A stretch of DNA of 64,000 bases from assembly GCA_949152475.1 (NCBI GenBank), contig OX424564.1, positions 29,696,165 through 29,760,164 on the forward strand. The letters are read 5' to 3'. Under the pieces are notes generated by a model. That model saw only the letters and a list, made by a program, of their open reading frames with translations, had not been told where the DNA came from and did no database searches. A program made the translations under genes and the position numbers. Origin of the DNA: Terebella lapidaria (lineage: Eukaryota > Annelida > Polychaeta > Terebellida > Terebellidae). Below are positions 35,710 through 47,059 of the stretch, one piece after another. How positions within the stretch are numbered: the stretch's first letter is position 1; each line of letters opens with the position of its first letter.

Positions 35710-36022
35710 CATAGACATAGAACAGAGATGGACTGCCAACTCTGATATCAATCTCTCTGTTTGTAGTTATTGAGCTTGAGGTCACAAAAGGTCAGAGGAA
35801 GAGGGTAGTTACACTTCCGTTGTTAACCTATAACGTCTTATTGCCATTGTTCAATCTTAAAGATCTTCTGAGTGATGATGTCACGTACGATATTTGACGC
35901 ATTTTGACAATTCAATTTTCCATGAAAACGCCAAACCGGAAATAAAGTACCCCTCTTCCTCTGGACGCAAGCTCAAGGTCACAGAGTACGAGTTGGCAGT
36001 CCATCTCTGTTCTATGTCTATG
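35710..36022. mobile_element. 313-bp MITE, 33-bp inverted termini, 8-bp target duplication (hAT-like)
   Basis: The termini CATAGACATAGAACAGAGAT... and their complement match over 33 bases. GTAATAA flanks both sides (35,703-35,709 and 36,023-36,029), and one shared base either way extends this to 8 bp, the size hAT elements make. No transposase is present. Confidence 0.9.
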
Positions 36023-36239
36023 GTAATAACAATCTCAATTCTGATGAAGTTTGATTTTTTTTCACCATAAAAAATTAATGAGCCTGTACTATATTTCAGA
36101 AGAACTATACTATTTGAGATCTGCTACAAAGGGGCCTGGTAAAAACAAATCGTCACGTATCAAATGTGTACTGTCATATCAATGCTCGGTAAAAGTTCTG
36201 GTTTCCAAAATTTTGGAAAACGAGGATTGGAATGTTCTT

Positions 36240-36830
36240 TGAATTCACTGGGACAGGTAATGAATATTCAACGTGCTTAATTGATGAATACAAAGTGTCA
36301 CTCTGGTTTTGGGGTTCTATTAAGTAATACATGTAATCTCCGACATTTACAGGTCTGACTTTCAAGACAGTTCATCACCAAAATATAATTTTTTGCACCC
36401 TCTTGAGAAGAGCGGGAATCCCTCTTGAGAGAAGTTTGAGCAGCTCTTGTTTCCAATGAGGTTTGTTTTGCTTTGTTTTTGAATTCCTGCTGATGGGGTA
36501 TCCCTAATACGAACGGAGCACCAGTTCTTCATTGTATGATTAACAAAAAGATACATTGAAAAGCTAGCAGATGCTGATGACATTGTAAAGTGTCTAAATG
36601 TGGCCGCCCCCAGCACCATAGAGATTTAGTTTTAGATCCATTGAAAACACCAAAAGCGTCCAGGAATATTCAATCGCTGTCGGAGTTATGATAATTTTAC
36701 TGACGATATGGCATGTAGACATCAATATTCCAGAAGATGCCGAATTCGAACTATATAGATTGCGACTACATACATGTACATGATGTAGTCATTTGAGTCA
36801 TGTTGTAAAAACGTCGTTCTCACAACACTT
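36240..36830 (+). repeat. amplified locus, upstream block (old copy)
   Basis: Carries GATACGAACGGAGCACCA, CTAGCAGATGCTGATGACAT, AAATGTGGCCGCC and TTTTAGATCC as in other units. Confidence 0.75.
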
Positions 36831-37074
36831 TATTACATAATCATTACACCGCATGGATAATTGATAGTGAGCTTAACTTGCCAGGACATACAAACATACG
36901 GACACGTTTGTTATTGGAATCATCCAAATTTGGCGGTATTGGTGGTAATAGATTGAGTCTTACATCTCTAATCGACGTATTGGATTTGTACATTTCTTCA
37001 ACGGACGTCTCCTTTGCTTATCTGTGAATTGATTAACTTTGTCTCTAGCATTCATGACATTCTTGGAGGGTGTT

Positions 37075-38365
37075 CAGAAAATAGACGATATAAGTCTGTT
37101 CATCATCACATACATCACATAGTATATGAAAACATAATTCTTGAAGGCTAGAAGGGCACTTCGAGATGCCAATACAAATCTTGAATGACGATGTATTGAC
37201 ATTATATTACAGGGACAAATGTTCATTTCTGGCCATGTCTTGACTTTGCATGCTAATTCTTGTGCCATGACGCTTTTTAAACCAAAAATCTCTACCCTTT
37301 GAGAACATATTCGGTACCAATTTTCCTGAAAATTGTTATTCAAGTTATGCATAATTCAGGTTATTCTACTCGTAAAGTACTATGTATAAATTATGATAAA
37401 TTGAAAGTACACTAGGTGACATCTTGGAAATACCAGAATTGTGTCCTGAGTAATAACTCATAATATCAGGATACCTCTGTAAATTTCAGCAAATTTGTCA
37501 CATTGAACTTGAAATAACACATTTATTGTCACATAACAAAACTGAAAAAAAACTTTCGTACTCTCCAAACAGAGTTTATCATTATGACTATAGAGCGCAT
37601 CTGGTAGACGGATATGCAACAGAATACTATGCTCTTTATATCTACAATAGTAATTTGTTACAATCAGAAAATGATTCTGGGTGAAACCTACACAAACGTA
37701 TTGCAGGTTTTAAATATGTATACTATATTCACATTTTCATACGTACAGTATATACCAACATTATACACTAGAAACATGAATTTTGATCAATGGCAATCTG
37801 CTCGTGTAACGGTTTCCAAATATTATTGTACTTCTGAAAAAGAATGAAGGTTTTGGCTATTTTCAAGAGGTAAGCAATTCAAAATTCATCAAATCAATAT
37901 TTTTGTTACATGTATTGTATCAACTGTGCAGTGAACGATTCAAACAATATTTCAGTAGCTGTGCTAAATTCTCTGAAATGAATACTCCTAGGCAGCAGGA
38001 AGAATGCATCTATTCATGGACAGAATGAGGTATAGTGTTCTCGGAAGAGCGTGTGCTAACAACAAGAATGGTTGACCAAAATAAATCGATGTAATGTAGT
38101 GAAAAAAAATTGTACACAGATTTCCATTAGTGGAATCCAGAAATACGTATTTATGGTAAAAGACATCTTCATGGCATGAATCAAATTAAATTGTCCTTTA
38201 TGCAGCCACGATTTATATAATTCAATTTTGACATCTTCTTAAGTATTGATGTCTATATACTTCAGAAAATTGTTATGTCATTGCCCCCAACAACGATTGG
38301 TTTTGCCTGGACGCTTATGGCGCTTCTGGTGTCTAGGGATCTAAAACTGAATCTCCGTAACATTC
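37075..38365 (-). repeat. inverted segment of the amplified locus
   Basis: 37,600-38,365 is a reversed copy of 28,900-29,650, and 37,075-37,600 is a reversed copy of 31,790-32,250. The whole segment therefore lies against the orientation of its neighbours, and its left and right parts are joined without the 1.54-kb transposon that separates them at 30-32 kb. Confidence 0.75.
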
Positions 38366-38389
38366 GAGGCGGTCGCATTTAAACAATTT

Positions 38390-40600
38390 AAAATGTCTTT
38401 AGCATCCGCTAGGCTAGCATATGCATACGACATTTTAAATTGTCTACATGTGGCCGCCTCGAGCGTCATGGGGATATAGTCCAGATTCCTAGACAGCACC
38501 ATAAGCGTCCGGACAATAACAACCACTGTTTAAGGCAATAACATAAGGATTTGCGACAATAGCCCAACTATAAAACCCAGCATATGTAGACATCAATATT
38601 TCAGAAAATGTCAAGATTGAATTCGGATTGAATCGGCACTGCATACTGCATCATTCAATTTGAGTCGTTTAAATTTGATGACTGCAGCAAAGTACTAAGG
38701 AGTATTTTCGCATGGTTGAAGGTTATTGGTCCGTTAGAAGATATAATCAACCGAAAAATCCCAATAAATGTGCTAGTCATATTGGAATAGCATCGTGTAA
38801 AATATACAAGTGGCGATAATGATAATTATGTTATTCCAAAAGCACAGGAGGAACACTAGAATACACCATAAGATAATAAAGGTATGGGCATTGATGCAGG
38901 ATTTGTAGTTTATTATTACGAGGTATATCTCTCTAAATACCAACGTCATTTGGATGAGTAGGCCCATGCAGTTTATTATGTACAGTGATTGATACAGTGG
39001 ATACAAGTTCAAACCAAATATAAATCTCATCATGAGATAAAACTCCCATTTTGTTTTTACACGAAGTGAATCATGTTGAGATGAGTGACCCGCCGTGTAG
39101 GTGAATAATAACTTGCCAGAGCATACAAGAAATGGCAGTGGATTACAGCAGATGACCATTAACTATTTGTGATTTTTTTTCACATGACTAGCAGGGCCTT
39201 AATGATTAGTGTCACAAAATTCTTCAGATACCAACACGCGTTGAGACAATACTTTCTTATCAAATAGATGCCCAGCACACGAACGTGACGAACGACAGCT
39301 GAACGCGGTATCACAAGACATCCTAAACGCCAAAGAATACAATGGCGTGCCGCTAAATACGACCACAGAGCATAGCCTTAGCCCCTCTATGATAGCCTCC
39401 TTCGCCCAGTCGTCGACTCCCACCAACGTGTCACCATAGGTGCCTGCTCAGGGTGAACATATTATCTGCGATTGGATGCGCGAAAAGGGGTCTAACGAGC
39501 TCTGCACTAATTACCGGTTTATTGAGCGAGGTCATTGACTCGACTGCCGTAATTTAGTTGCACGACGGGTAATATGTCCACGTATACACATGTAATTGGA
39601 ACAGGGAGAAAGGAGTCTGGTCAGGACTAGTGCTGTTACAACCATATAGGCATTATGTGGTTTCTGTCAATAATATTGATGTTGTGTTAATATTATTAAG
39701 TCTGGCTTCTTATTTTATTCAGTATGTCTAACTTTTATAGTTTTAACGATTGTTAGGTAACACTGAATCCTACTCTGCATTGTTTTTCTTTGTTTTGAAC
39801 GATCTCGTTTTGTCGTTAGAAGGTGTGGCTTCGTTGCAGCCCAATTAAGGAGACGAGATAATTACTGAATAAGGCTAATAGATTGGCATGCAAGAGATCT
39901 AGTATCCGTAAGTAAGAATTCGCTAAATGCGGTCGCAACCTGGTCATACAACAATAATTATATACAAACTCTGTGATTCCTTAAGATTTCGAGTGAACTT
40001 TCACATTTAGATCTCGAGTATAAGCATCCAGATGCTGAGGTCAAACATTGAGTTTGGAAACATACATGGACGCAAATGTCAATAGAGAACATGTATATGA
40101 AATACTGACACAACGAATTTGTTGAGCAGCTGCAATGTTGTCCATTGTTTCATATCACGGCATGAAATTAGTACTTGTTTATTTTTACCACATACAAGGA
40201 TATGTTTTTCAACATAACATTTTAATCGGAGTTAACAATTTATGCACACTTTATCTAAACATCTTTTCTGGAAATGAATGAGCTGCAAGTGCACTATCTA
40301 TAGAGCATTGTGAATCCTTAGAAAGGAAGTCTAATCGCTGATATGGTGTCAAAAACTCTATGTCAGTGAATCAAGTTTACGTCTATATCATACAATTATT
40401 TTATCTAACAAGATTTGAGAAAATGAGAAGTGCATATTTCTGATTCCAGTTTATCCACTCACGGTGATTTTCACCGCTAATGGCTATGCAATTTTGATGG
40501 ACAAAACATTTAATTTGTGAATACGAGCTTTCCATCTGAGACTAATAGCCTGAAAAATTCAACCCATCATGTCACATCCTCATGAACTATGATGATGAAA
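38390..40600 (+). repeat. amplified locus, mid and intergenic blocks
   Basis: 38,400-38,650 repeats the TAGACAGCACCATAAGCGTC landmark. 38,770 has GTGCTAGTCATATTGG. 39,200-39,440 matches 44,040-44,280 (GACCACAGAGCATAGCCT). 39,850-40,260 matches 44,770-45,280. At 40,260 the sequence jumps to the equivalent of 46,035, so the segment that holds the EGF-like exon elsewhere is missing. Confidence 0.75.
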
Positions 40601-40609
40601 TCTGGATGA

Positions 40610-41199
40610 ATTCAGACACCATGCGGGCATCCGAAGAGATAAAGTATGTTAACAGAAAGCTCAATGCCGTTTGTACCTGTGGATATCACGGTAAAAGAAC
40701 CCAGAGACGCCGTAGCTAATCGTGAAATTATTGCGAATAAATCTTTGACCTGTTTGTTGATGACACTCCCACCAGTGGTATGGATATAGAAAGCTGAATG
40801 CCATTGTGGAATTTCCCTCTGAGGCCCCACTTTTATAACGCTATCAATCTCACGTTGATCACGTGTTTTTTTTATATGTGGGAGTGTTTTTCAGCCACAA
40901 TGTTTTGATGATCATGCGGCAGTCACGAAAAGAAATGGAAATAACTGGATTTTATTTCTGCGACACACCCATATAGCCTATGAAAAAAAAATCATGTCTT
41001 AATTACTTAATTACAAAATTCACGCTGAAAAGGCCTGGAATGTCACTATCAAAATATCACTAAATACTGACTAGAGTATGTTTTGTTATTCACCATTCGG
41101 TTCGTCGTAGAGATAGCCGTCACTGTATGATTGAGTAGTTCATGTGAAGAACGCCAGAGCACAGAGGAGCAGACTGATCACCAGTTGCGATAGGTTTAT
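40610..41199 (-). pseudogene. decayed copy of the EGF-like gene lacking its second exon
   Basis: 41,094-41,199 is homologous to the signal-peptide exon, and 40,610-40,800 to the intronic block. The segment with the EGF-like exon is deleted at about 40,260. The first exon lacks an ATG and has a stop within it. The donor-like GGTGAATAAC is still present. This copy cannot make the secreted protein. Confidence 0.85.
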
Positions 41200-42499
41200 T
41201 GTGTTCTATCTGATCAATGAGGAGTAAATACTTCATTATAGTGTATCTCCCATGTTTTAGATATTCAGTTGTAACTGTTTTGTGAATTTGTTTGGTATGT
41301 GTTATGATAAAATATCCGAATGTTGGCTGATTTTTGCATTTGGCATGATATCAACGAGCCGTAGCTAGAGGATCTTTGATAAAATATCTCCAGTCACGAA
41401 TGCTTTGGCAATAAATATGGTTTTTATATTTTATACTAGTATATCTCACTATTCACTGACTAACATACACCACACGCTTTCTAAATCATCAGACATATTT
41501 ATATCTAATCCATGTCCCTTCTCTCGGGCTACGGCTATGCAGGAATTGTGGCAATACATTCTACATATAATAACATCACATGATGCATAACATGGCATGA
41601 TGTATTGCAGTATACAAGCAAGCTATACTCTATGATCAAATTGGATTCTAAATTCATTGGTGAATATTTCTCCTAGTAGTAGTATGATTTATAGACATAT
41701 TATGAAAGAATGAAAATGGAGTAATGCATAACACATTAATGAATCTTGATTCATCAAATCTACTAAAGTTGATAGTACATGTACAAGTATACTTGTGTTA
41801 ATATTATGAGCTATATGTAGTGAAATATAAAAGTAATGTAAAAGGGTCTAAGAACGAAAGTATTGCAAACCTGTTGGTCTTTAAAGGCCGTTCATTACAT
41901 GAGGTCAAGAATATTCAACATGAATTGTTAATAGCAACAAGGGAGCAAGTTTCAGTCTGATTTGATCCCTCATTCAGAAATTCCACTGTGACCTTTCAAT
42001 TCATCTCTGATATTCAAGACAATTAATCGCCAATATTTTTCACACATCCTTAAGCGGAACGTGCAACACCTTAAATGTGGGCCAGTTTGTTCTAGCAGGC
42101 AAACACGATTGGCAAAAAATGAAAACCTCATGTTTTATTTGAGGTTTGTTTTGCTCTCTTTTAAAATGGTACTGTTGGCATTTCCCTGATACGAATAAAG
42201 CACCATTTCTTCATTGTTCGGTTGACAAAAAGGTACACTGAAAGGCTAGCAGATGCTAACAACATTTGAAATTGTCTAAATGTGGCCGCCTCGAGCGCCA
42301 TGGAGATTCAGTTTTAGATCCCTAGATAGCGCCTCAAGCGTCAGGACAAAAACAATCGATGTTCGAGACAACAATTCCACAGACTGTAGTACCCCAACAT
42401 GTAATCATCAATATTGCAGAAGATGTCGAGATTGAATTTAGATGGTGCTTGCTTATACAATTCACTGTGAATCATGCTGTGGAAAAATGACGTGTTTTT

Positions 42500-42720
42500 C
42501 CGTGGCTGAGTGGATAGGACTGATGGCTTATGAACATAGAAGCAACTGAGTAGAGATGTGGTTGGTGACGTGGGTTCGAATCCCCGGCACATTGTAGGTG
42601 GTTTCTGCATCAAATGCGCTTTCGAAATTCTAATTTGTCAGTCAATGGGCGATGGTGAAGACAGGCACATCGTGGATCGTCGTTGAACAAATCTGATTAT
42701 TATTATCCTTATTGTTATTT
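42500..42720 (+). mobile_element. tRNA-derived SINE (copy 1)
   Basis: A tRNA-Ser/Leu-like head has an A box (TGGCTGAGTGGAT, 42,503) and a B box (GGTTCGAATCC, 42,574), then a body ending in a CTGATTATTATTATCCTTATT tail. It occupies the same position in four units, so it was amplified with the locus after one insertion. Confidence 0.75.
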
Positions 42721-45267
42721 CTGGATTTGAATAATCAACATTTGGTATGGTATTTTTAATGCAAGTCTTCACTGCGTTTCTTTGAATCGATTCATCTTGT
42801 TTCTAGCAAGTGGGCTAAATCTTTAAAGTGTACCACGGATCAGAATGTTCATTTTCAAAGAAATATTTTTGACCATCACTTTTTTGCTATCCTTTTGATT
42901 CGGAACAAATACAGTACAAAATACAATACAGAAAATACAACACAAGAGCATATACATGCCACACACTTTACCTCACTTCATGAAAACATCATTCTCGGTG
43001 ATTATATATGAAGGCATTTTAGATATCTATTCTAAGACGAAAACTTGCTGCGTTGTTTTTTTTCATACACACGAGAACTTACTGTTCACTGCAAAGTAGG
43101 CACCAAACACGTAGTACAAATTTCGATTGCGGTGAAGTTTGAAGTACTTGCTCCTCAAAGTATACAATGTGTTCATACATTCCCAGAAGTACAATAATAT
43201 TTGGTAACATATAAAAGTGAATATGCTATAAATGAATAAAAAACAGAATTTCGTATCGATTTCAGCCAACTATCTTCATTTGCCAATTGCAACAGAGTAC
43301 AGAAATAATAATGAGTTTGTATTTTCTTTACATTTTTGGGAGGTTTTCGGTACATGCGTGATATATAATCGACCAAATAATCACGATAAATGTGCTAGTG
43401 ATAATGGGGTTTCCCCATGTGCGTCGAGTTATTGCGATCTTTATTACTCAAACGTACGGGAGAAACATCGGAAAAGACCAAAGCAAAATTAATTCATGTT
43501 TGTTCGCAGTGGGTGTGTAATTAATTATTAGGAGGTAATGCTGCCCTAAATACCAAAGTCATGTGCTGAAATACAAGTTTTAACTAGGTCAACATAGTTC
43601 TAAAAATACATGACACCATAACGAAATAATTGATTATTACATTCTGGAGGTAAATGCTACAGTGAAGATGAAAAGTTTGTTTTGTTTTTCACACGAACTG
43701 AATTATATTTAGATAATTGACCTATGGGTAACGCTGTTAGCAAAACGCAAGTCAATTTTTAAAATCAGTACTACATGTAGTAGCATAGAATGTCAACACA
43801 CCAATTGATATTCGTCCGCAATAATAATGCTCAGTTTGTTACATATTCTTCATATCACCTGAATAATTTGCGGTGACCTTAAGGTCAATAACTTGCCCGG
43901 TCTTGGCAAGAAAGAAAATGGCAGTAGATTGCAGCAGATGACCCTCGACAGCTGGAGAACAATTAAGCGACAAATTGTGCACGTTTGGCGCTTATGAACA
44001 TATCTTCAATTATTTACGATCTCCTGGCATGACTCGCAGGACCTTGCTTCATCGTGTTACGAGCTTTCCTAAATGCTGAACCGCGTCGAGACGATTCAAC
44101 GATTGCGTCGAAACAGATTCCCAACACCTGAAAGCTGAAATAATTATTACAATCCTGCACGCCAAACATTGTAATGACGTGCCATCAAAAATGACCACAG
44201 AGCATAGCCTCGTTCTTGTATGATAGCTACTCGTGGACTCCCACCTCACCCAGTCTTTCAGTGTCATGGCCTGCCCAAGGTGGACACATAACGTAAAATT
44301 GGATGCGCAAAAAGAAAACTGCCCTAATTATTATATTTTAAGCCATTTCCTTGATTCCGCCACTGTAATTGAGTTCATCACACGACGAGTATTACGTACA
44401 TAGATATGCATGTAATTGTATTGTCGAAGAATTTTCTACACCTAACCATACAAGGCATATATGGCACGACTGGACCATGAAAAATTATGTACTCTGATTT
44501 AATTGCTCTTATCCAATGATACAGTTTCACAAAATAAATTTTTTTGGATTGTATATCATTGCAATTACATGCAGTTGGATACAGTTTTGATCATTCATCA
44601 TCATACATTTTGTTCAAATCCCACGTGCTACCAGCAGTCTGAGGTATAATCCAGTATGGCTCTAACTTTTATGTTGATTATGATTGCAAGCTTACAACGA
44701 AGACCACATTGCATTTCTGCTGTTCGCTTGAGCGACCCCCCCCCCCCTGCAGTGGATAGGTGTGGTTTCTTTGCTGCCCAATTAAGGAAATGATATAAAT
44801 ATTGAATAATGTTAATAGATTGCAACACGCTCAATCTAGTACCTGTAACTATAGGAACTCGCTAAATGTGGCCGTAATCTGGTAATAATACTTAAATGTA
44901 GGTCTGCTAAATGGCATTAATTATATCGAAATTCTGTGATTTCTATAGATTTCCATTGAATTTCACGTTTAGTTCTTGCCTACTTGCATAAAGTTGCTGA
45001 GGTTTCGGAAATTCAAACATTGAGTTCGGAAATTTTCATGGACATAAATGTAATAAGAGGACATTTTCCGCCTGTATGTGCAGCAAATATTAACACAACG
45101 AAATTATTGGGCATCACAATTGTGTACATTCCTTCCACATCGCAACGACATGAAATTCATACTTATTTATTCGTACCACAAAAACAATATACATGTGTAC
45201 TATTTTCCACATAACATTTTTTGGTTAACAAAGTTACCAATTTATTCACATCTTATCTAAACATCTA

Positions 45268-45275
45268 CGAGTAAC
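45268..45275 (-). promoter_or_regulatory. candidate polyadenylation signal of EGF-like gene copy 1
   Basis: AATAAA on the - strand about 340 bases after the stop at 45,614. An equivalent site lies in the second copy. Confidence 0.3.
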
Positions 45276-45613
45276 AATTTATTAAAATTAATGCTCGCTA
45301 TTCCAAGCACTCACGATTGCCACAACCTATTACAATATGTTATTATACACGAAATAAATGATAGCGTGAGTCCAATTATAATGTCTCAACAAGCGATCAT
45401 TCACAATTCATACACTGACAAAGATTAGATTATATTTTTAAAAATCACATGGAGAATTCAACACAAAAGCACATAACAAACGCACAAATATGCGAATACA
45501 AGCAAAAACCTAAATTTTCCCTTATTTGGAAAATCTGTACGCCTGGGAGTTGGAGCGGCAGTACGGATTTCCCCTCGGAACTCCTCACATCCCAACTCGA
45601 TCAGTCAAATGCC

Positions 45614-45918
45614 TCAAATGTCATATGGGGAATCCCATCGAAGCCCATCTATGACGTCATCGTCGCTCCCGTGCACTCGCTTATCCCTACTCCATGGATA
45701 CCGCTTCTTAAGGCTCTCAGCCAAGTACCCACACTCGGGTCCTAGCCAGCGTGGCGAACACACGCAGACGCAGAAGCGACCGGCCTTTGTCATCGTCTTG
45801 CGTGGTCCACGGCCGCCGTGCAGGCATCGCGCGAGGTGGTCGTGGCCGTTACACGGGAAGGCTACCCGCTTCATGCCGACAGCACGTGACTGTCGGATGA
45901 ACTCCTCTGTCAACTCGC
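45614..45918 (-). CDS. exon 2 of EGF-like gene copy 1 (EGF core)
   Basis: 101 codons including the stop, in phase 1 after the acceptor at 45,919-45,921. It is far GC-richer than the surrounding DNA. Compared with 54,529-54,833 it has six base differences, all at synonymous third positions (Gly, Arg, Thr, Pro, Ala, His codons). Confidence 0.8.
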
Positions 45919-47049
45919 CTGGAAATATAGAATAAGCGCAAACTGAAATATAGGAACTTCTGAAATGAATATACTTAATATTGAATACTAGTATTATTTT
46001 AAAACGTGAAAAAAATGTTTTTTTTTTTCAAAACACTATTCTTGAAATGAATAAGCTGAGAATTGCGCTGTCAATAGAGAATTAAGAATCCTTAGAAGGG
46101 GAGAACAGCCGGTGATGTGCTGTCAAGAAATCTAGATTAGTGAACCAAGATTGTACCATACAATTAGCCTATCTAACAAGATTGGAGAATATGAAAAATA
46201 TATATTCCTGATTTCGGTATATTCCTTCACGATTATTTTTTTATTGTTGATTGTAATGGACATAACGCTTCGGGTTTGCAAACATGAGCTTTCAATCTGA
46301 GACCAACGACCTGCAAATTAAACGCATCATGTCACATTCTCATGAACACTGATGAATTCTGAGTGAATTCAGACACCTTTCGGGCAACAGAGGAGAAAAT
46401 TTATGCTAACAGAGAGCTCAATGTCGTTTGTACCCGTGGATATCGCGGTAAAAACCCCAGGGACGCCGTAGCTAATCGTGAGATGATTACGAATAAATCT
46501 TTGACCTGTTTGTTGACGACACTTCTGTCGATGATATGAATAATGAAACCTGTATGACATTAGGGGATTTCCCTGGGAGGCCGACCATTTATCGCTGTCA
46601 TTGTCACGTAGAGGAACGTGCTTCTAGTCAGAATAATCGATTGTGTTTTTTTATTTGTGGGCGTGCTTTTCACCAACTGTGTTTTAATGATCATAGTAAG
46701 TGGTAAACTGAGTTGGGTTGATAACAATTCGAGCTGTATAGTGACATCCATAAATCAGAGCAAACAAATGAGAAATAACTGAACTCGCTACACTCAGATT
46801 TATCCTATGAAAAAATACTTTGAGGTCTTTCTGGATATAAATTCCACACTAAAAGGCATAACATTCCAGGATCGGAATGTCACTTGTGATGCAAAATGTA
46901 CTCACAGAGTAAAATACTGACTAGAGTTTGTGTTCTTACTCACCATTTGGTTCGTCGTAGAGATAGCCGTCACCATAAGATTGAGTAGTTCCTGTGAAGA
47001 ACGCCAGAGCACAGAGGAGCAGGCTGATCACCAGTTGCGATAGGTTCAT
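45614..47049 (-). CDS. secreted EGF-like peptide precursor, copy 1 (two coding exons)
   Basis: Exon 1 (47,049-46,944) encodes 35 residues: MNLSQLVISLLLCALAFFTG is a signal peptide with probable cleavage after TTQS (residue 24), then YGDGYLYDEPN. The donor is G|GTGAGT, phase 1. The acceptor TTTCCAG precedes exon 2 (45,918-45,614), phase 1. The precursor is 136 residues with no membrane segment after the signal. Six cysteines (58, 67, 85, 87, 89, 98) include CVCSPRWLGPEC, which fits the EGF pattern C-x-C-x5-G-x2-C, while the third EGF cysteine is displaced (LHGGR where LHGGxC is usual). Basic sites KR (52-53), KKR (106-108) and KR (115-116) flank the core and could be cut by prohormone convertases. 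A secreted ligand role is inferred. The gene is inside an amplified locus. TTATTTCTCAG just before the 5' leader may mark an upstream noncoding exon. Confidence 0.78.
46369..46575 (-). other. conserved intronic block, possible alternative exon
   Basis: Conserved with 55,270-55,490, 40,610-40,800 and 18,640-18,780. A CAG (46,561-46,563) precedes a frame containing NKQVKDLF and ISRLATASLG. However, the oldest copy differs mainly by amino-acid-changing substitutions, and no donor keeps phase 1 to the EGF exon. I treat it as intronic. Confidence 0.4.
46944..47049 (-). CDS. exon 1 of EGF-like gene copy 1 (signal peptide)
   Basis: 106 bases, ATG at 47,049, donor ATG|GTGAGTAAG. The leader before the ATG is ATAGAACACA, preceded by an acceptor-like TTATTTCTCAG. 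Confidence 0.8.
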
Positions 47050-47059
47050 TGTGTTCTAT

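Larger units (their letters stand above)
41200..45290 (+). repeat. amplified locus, young unit 1 (flank of the pseudogene and 3' flank of gene copy 1)
   Basis: 41,200-42,430 matches 47,060-48,300 and 49,134-50,300. 42,430-45,290 is nearly identical to 50,450-54,200 once the retroelement at 52,415-53,418 is left out. No gene was recognised in these non-exon parts. 43,060-43,380 and 51,030-51,340 hold equivalent AT-rich frames without coding character. Confidence 0.9.

Noticed and set aside
37075-37352. - strand frame similar to 32,036-32,242 as a conserved gene pair
   Set aside because: The similarity belongs to a larger inverted duplication that extends beyond both frames, and neither has splice or start evidence.
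42503-42590. A functional tRNA gene
   Set aside because: Only the A and B boxes are tRNA-like. The acceptor stem and anticodon arm do not pair properly, and a SINE-type body and tail follow.
43063-43376. Conserved short frames in two units (also 51,029-51,342)
   Set aside because: Their conservation is explained by recent block duplication. The composition is AT-rich and without coding signature, and overlapping frames are equally conserved.
45609-45935. 108-codon + strand frame opposite the EGF exon (also 54,524-54,850)
   Set aside because: It is the shadow of the - strand EGF exon, which has matched splice sites and silent-only changes.
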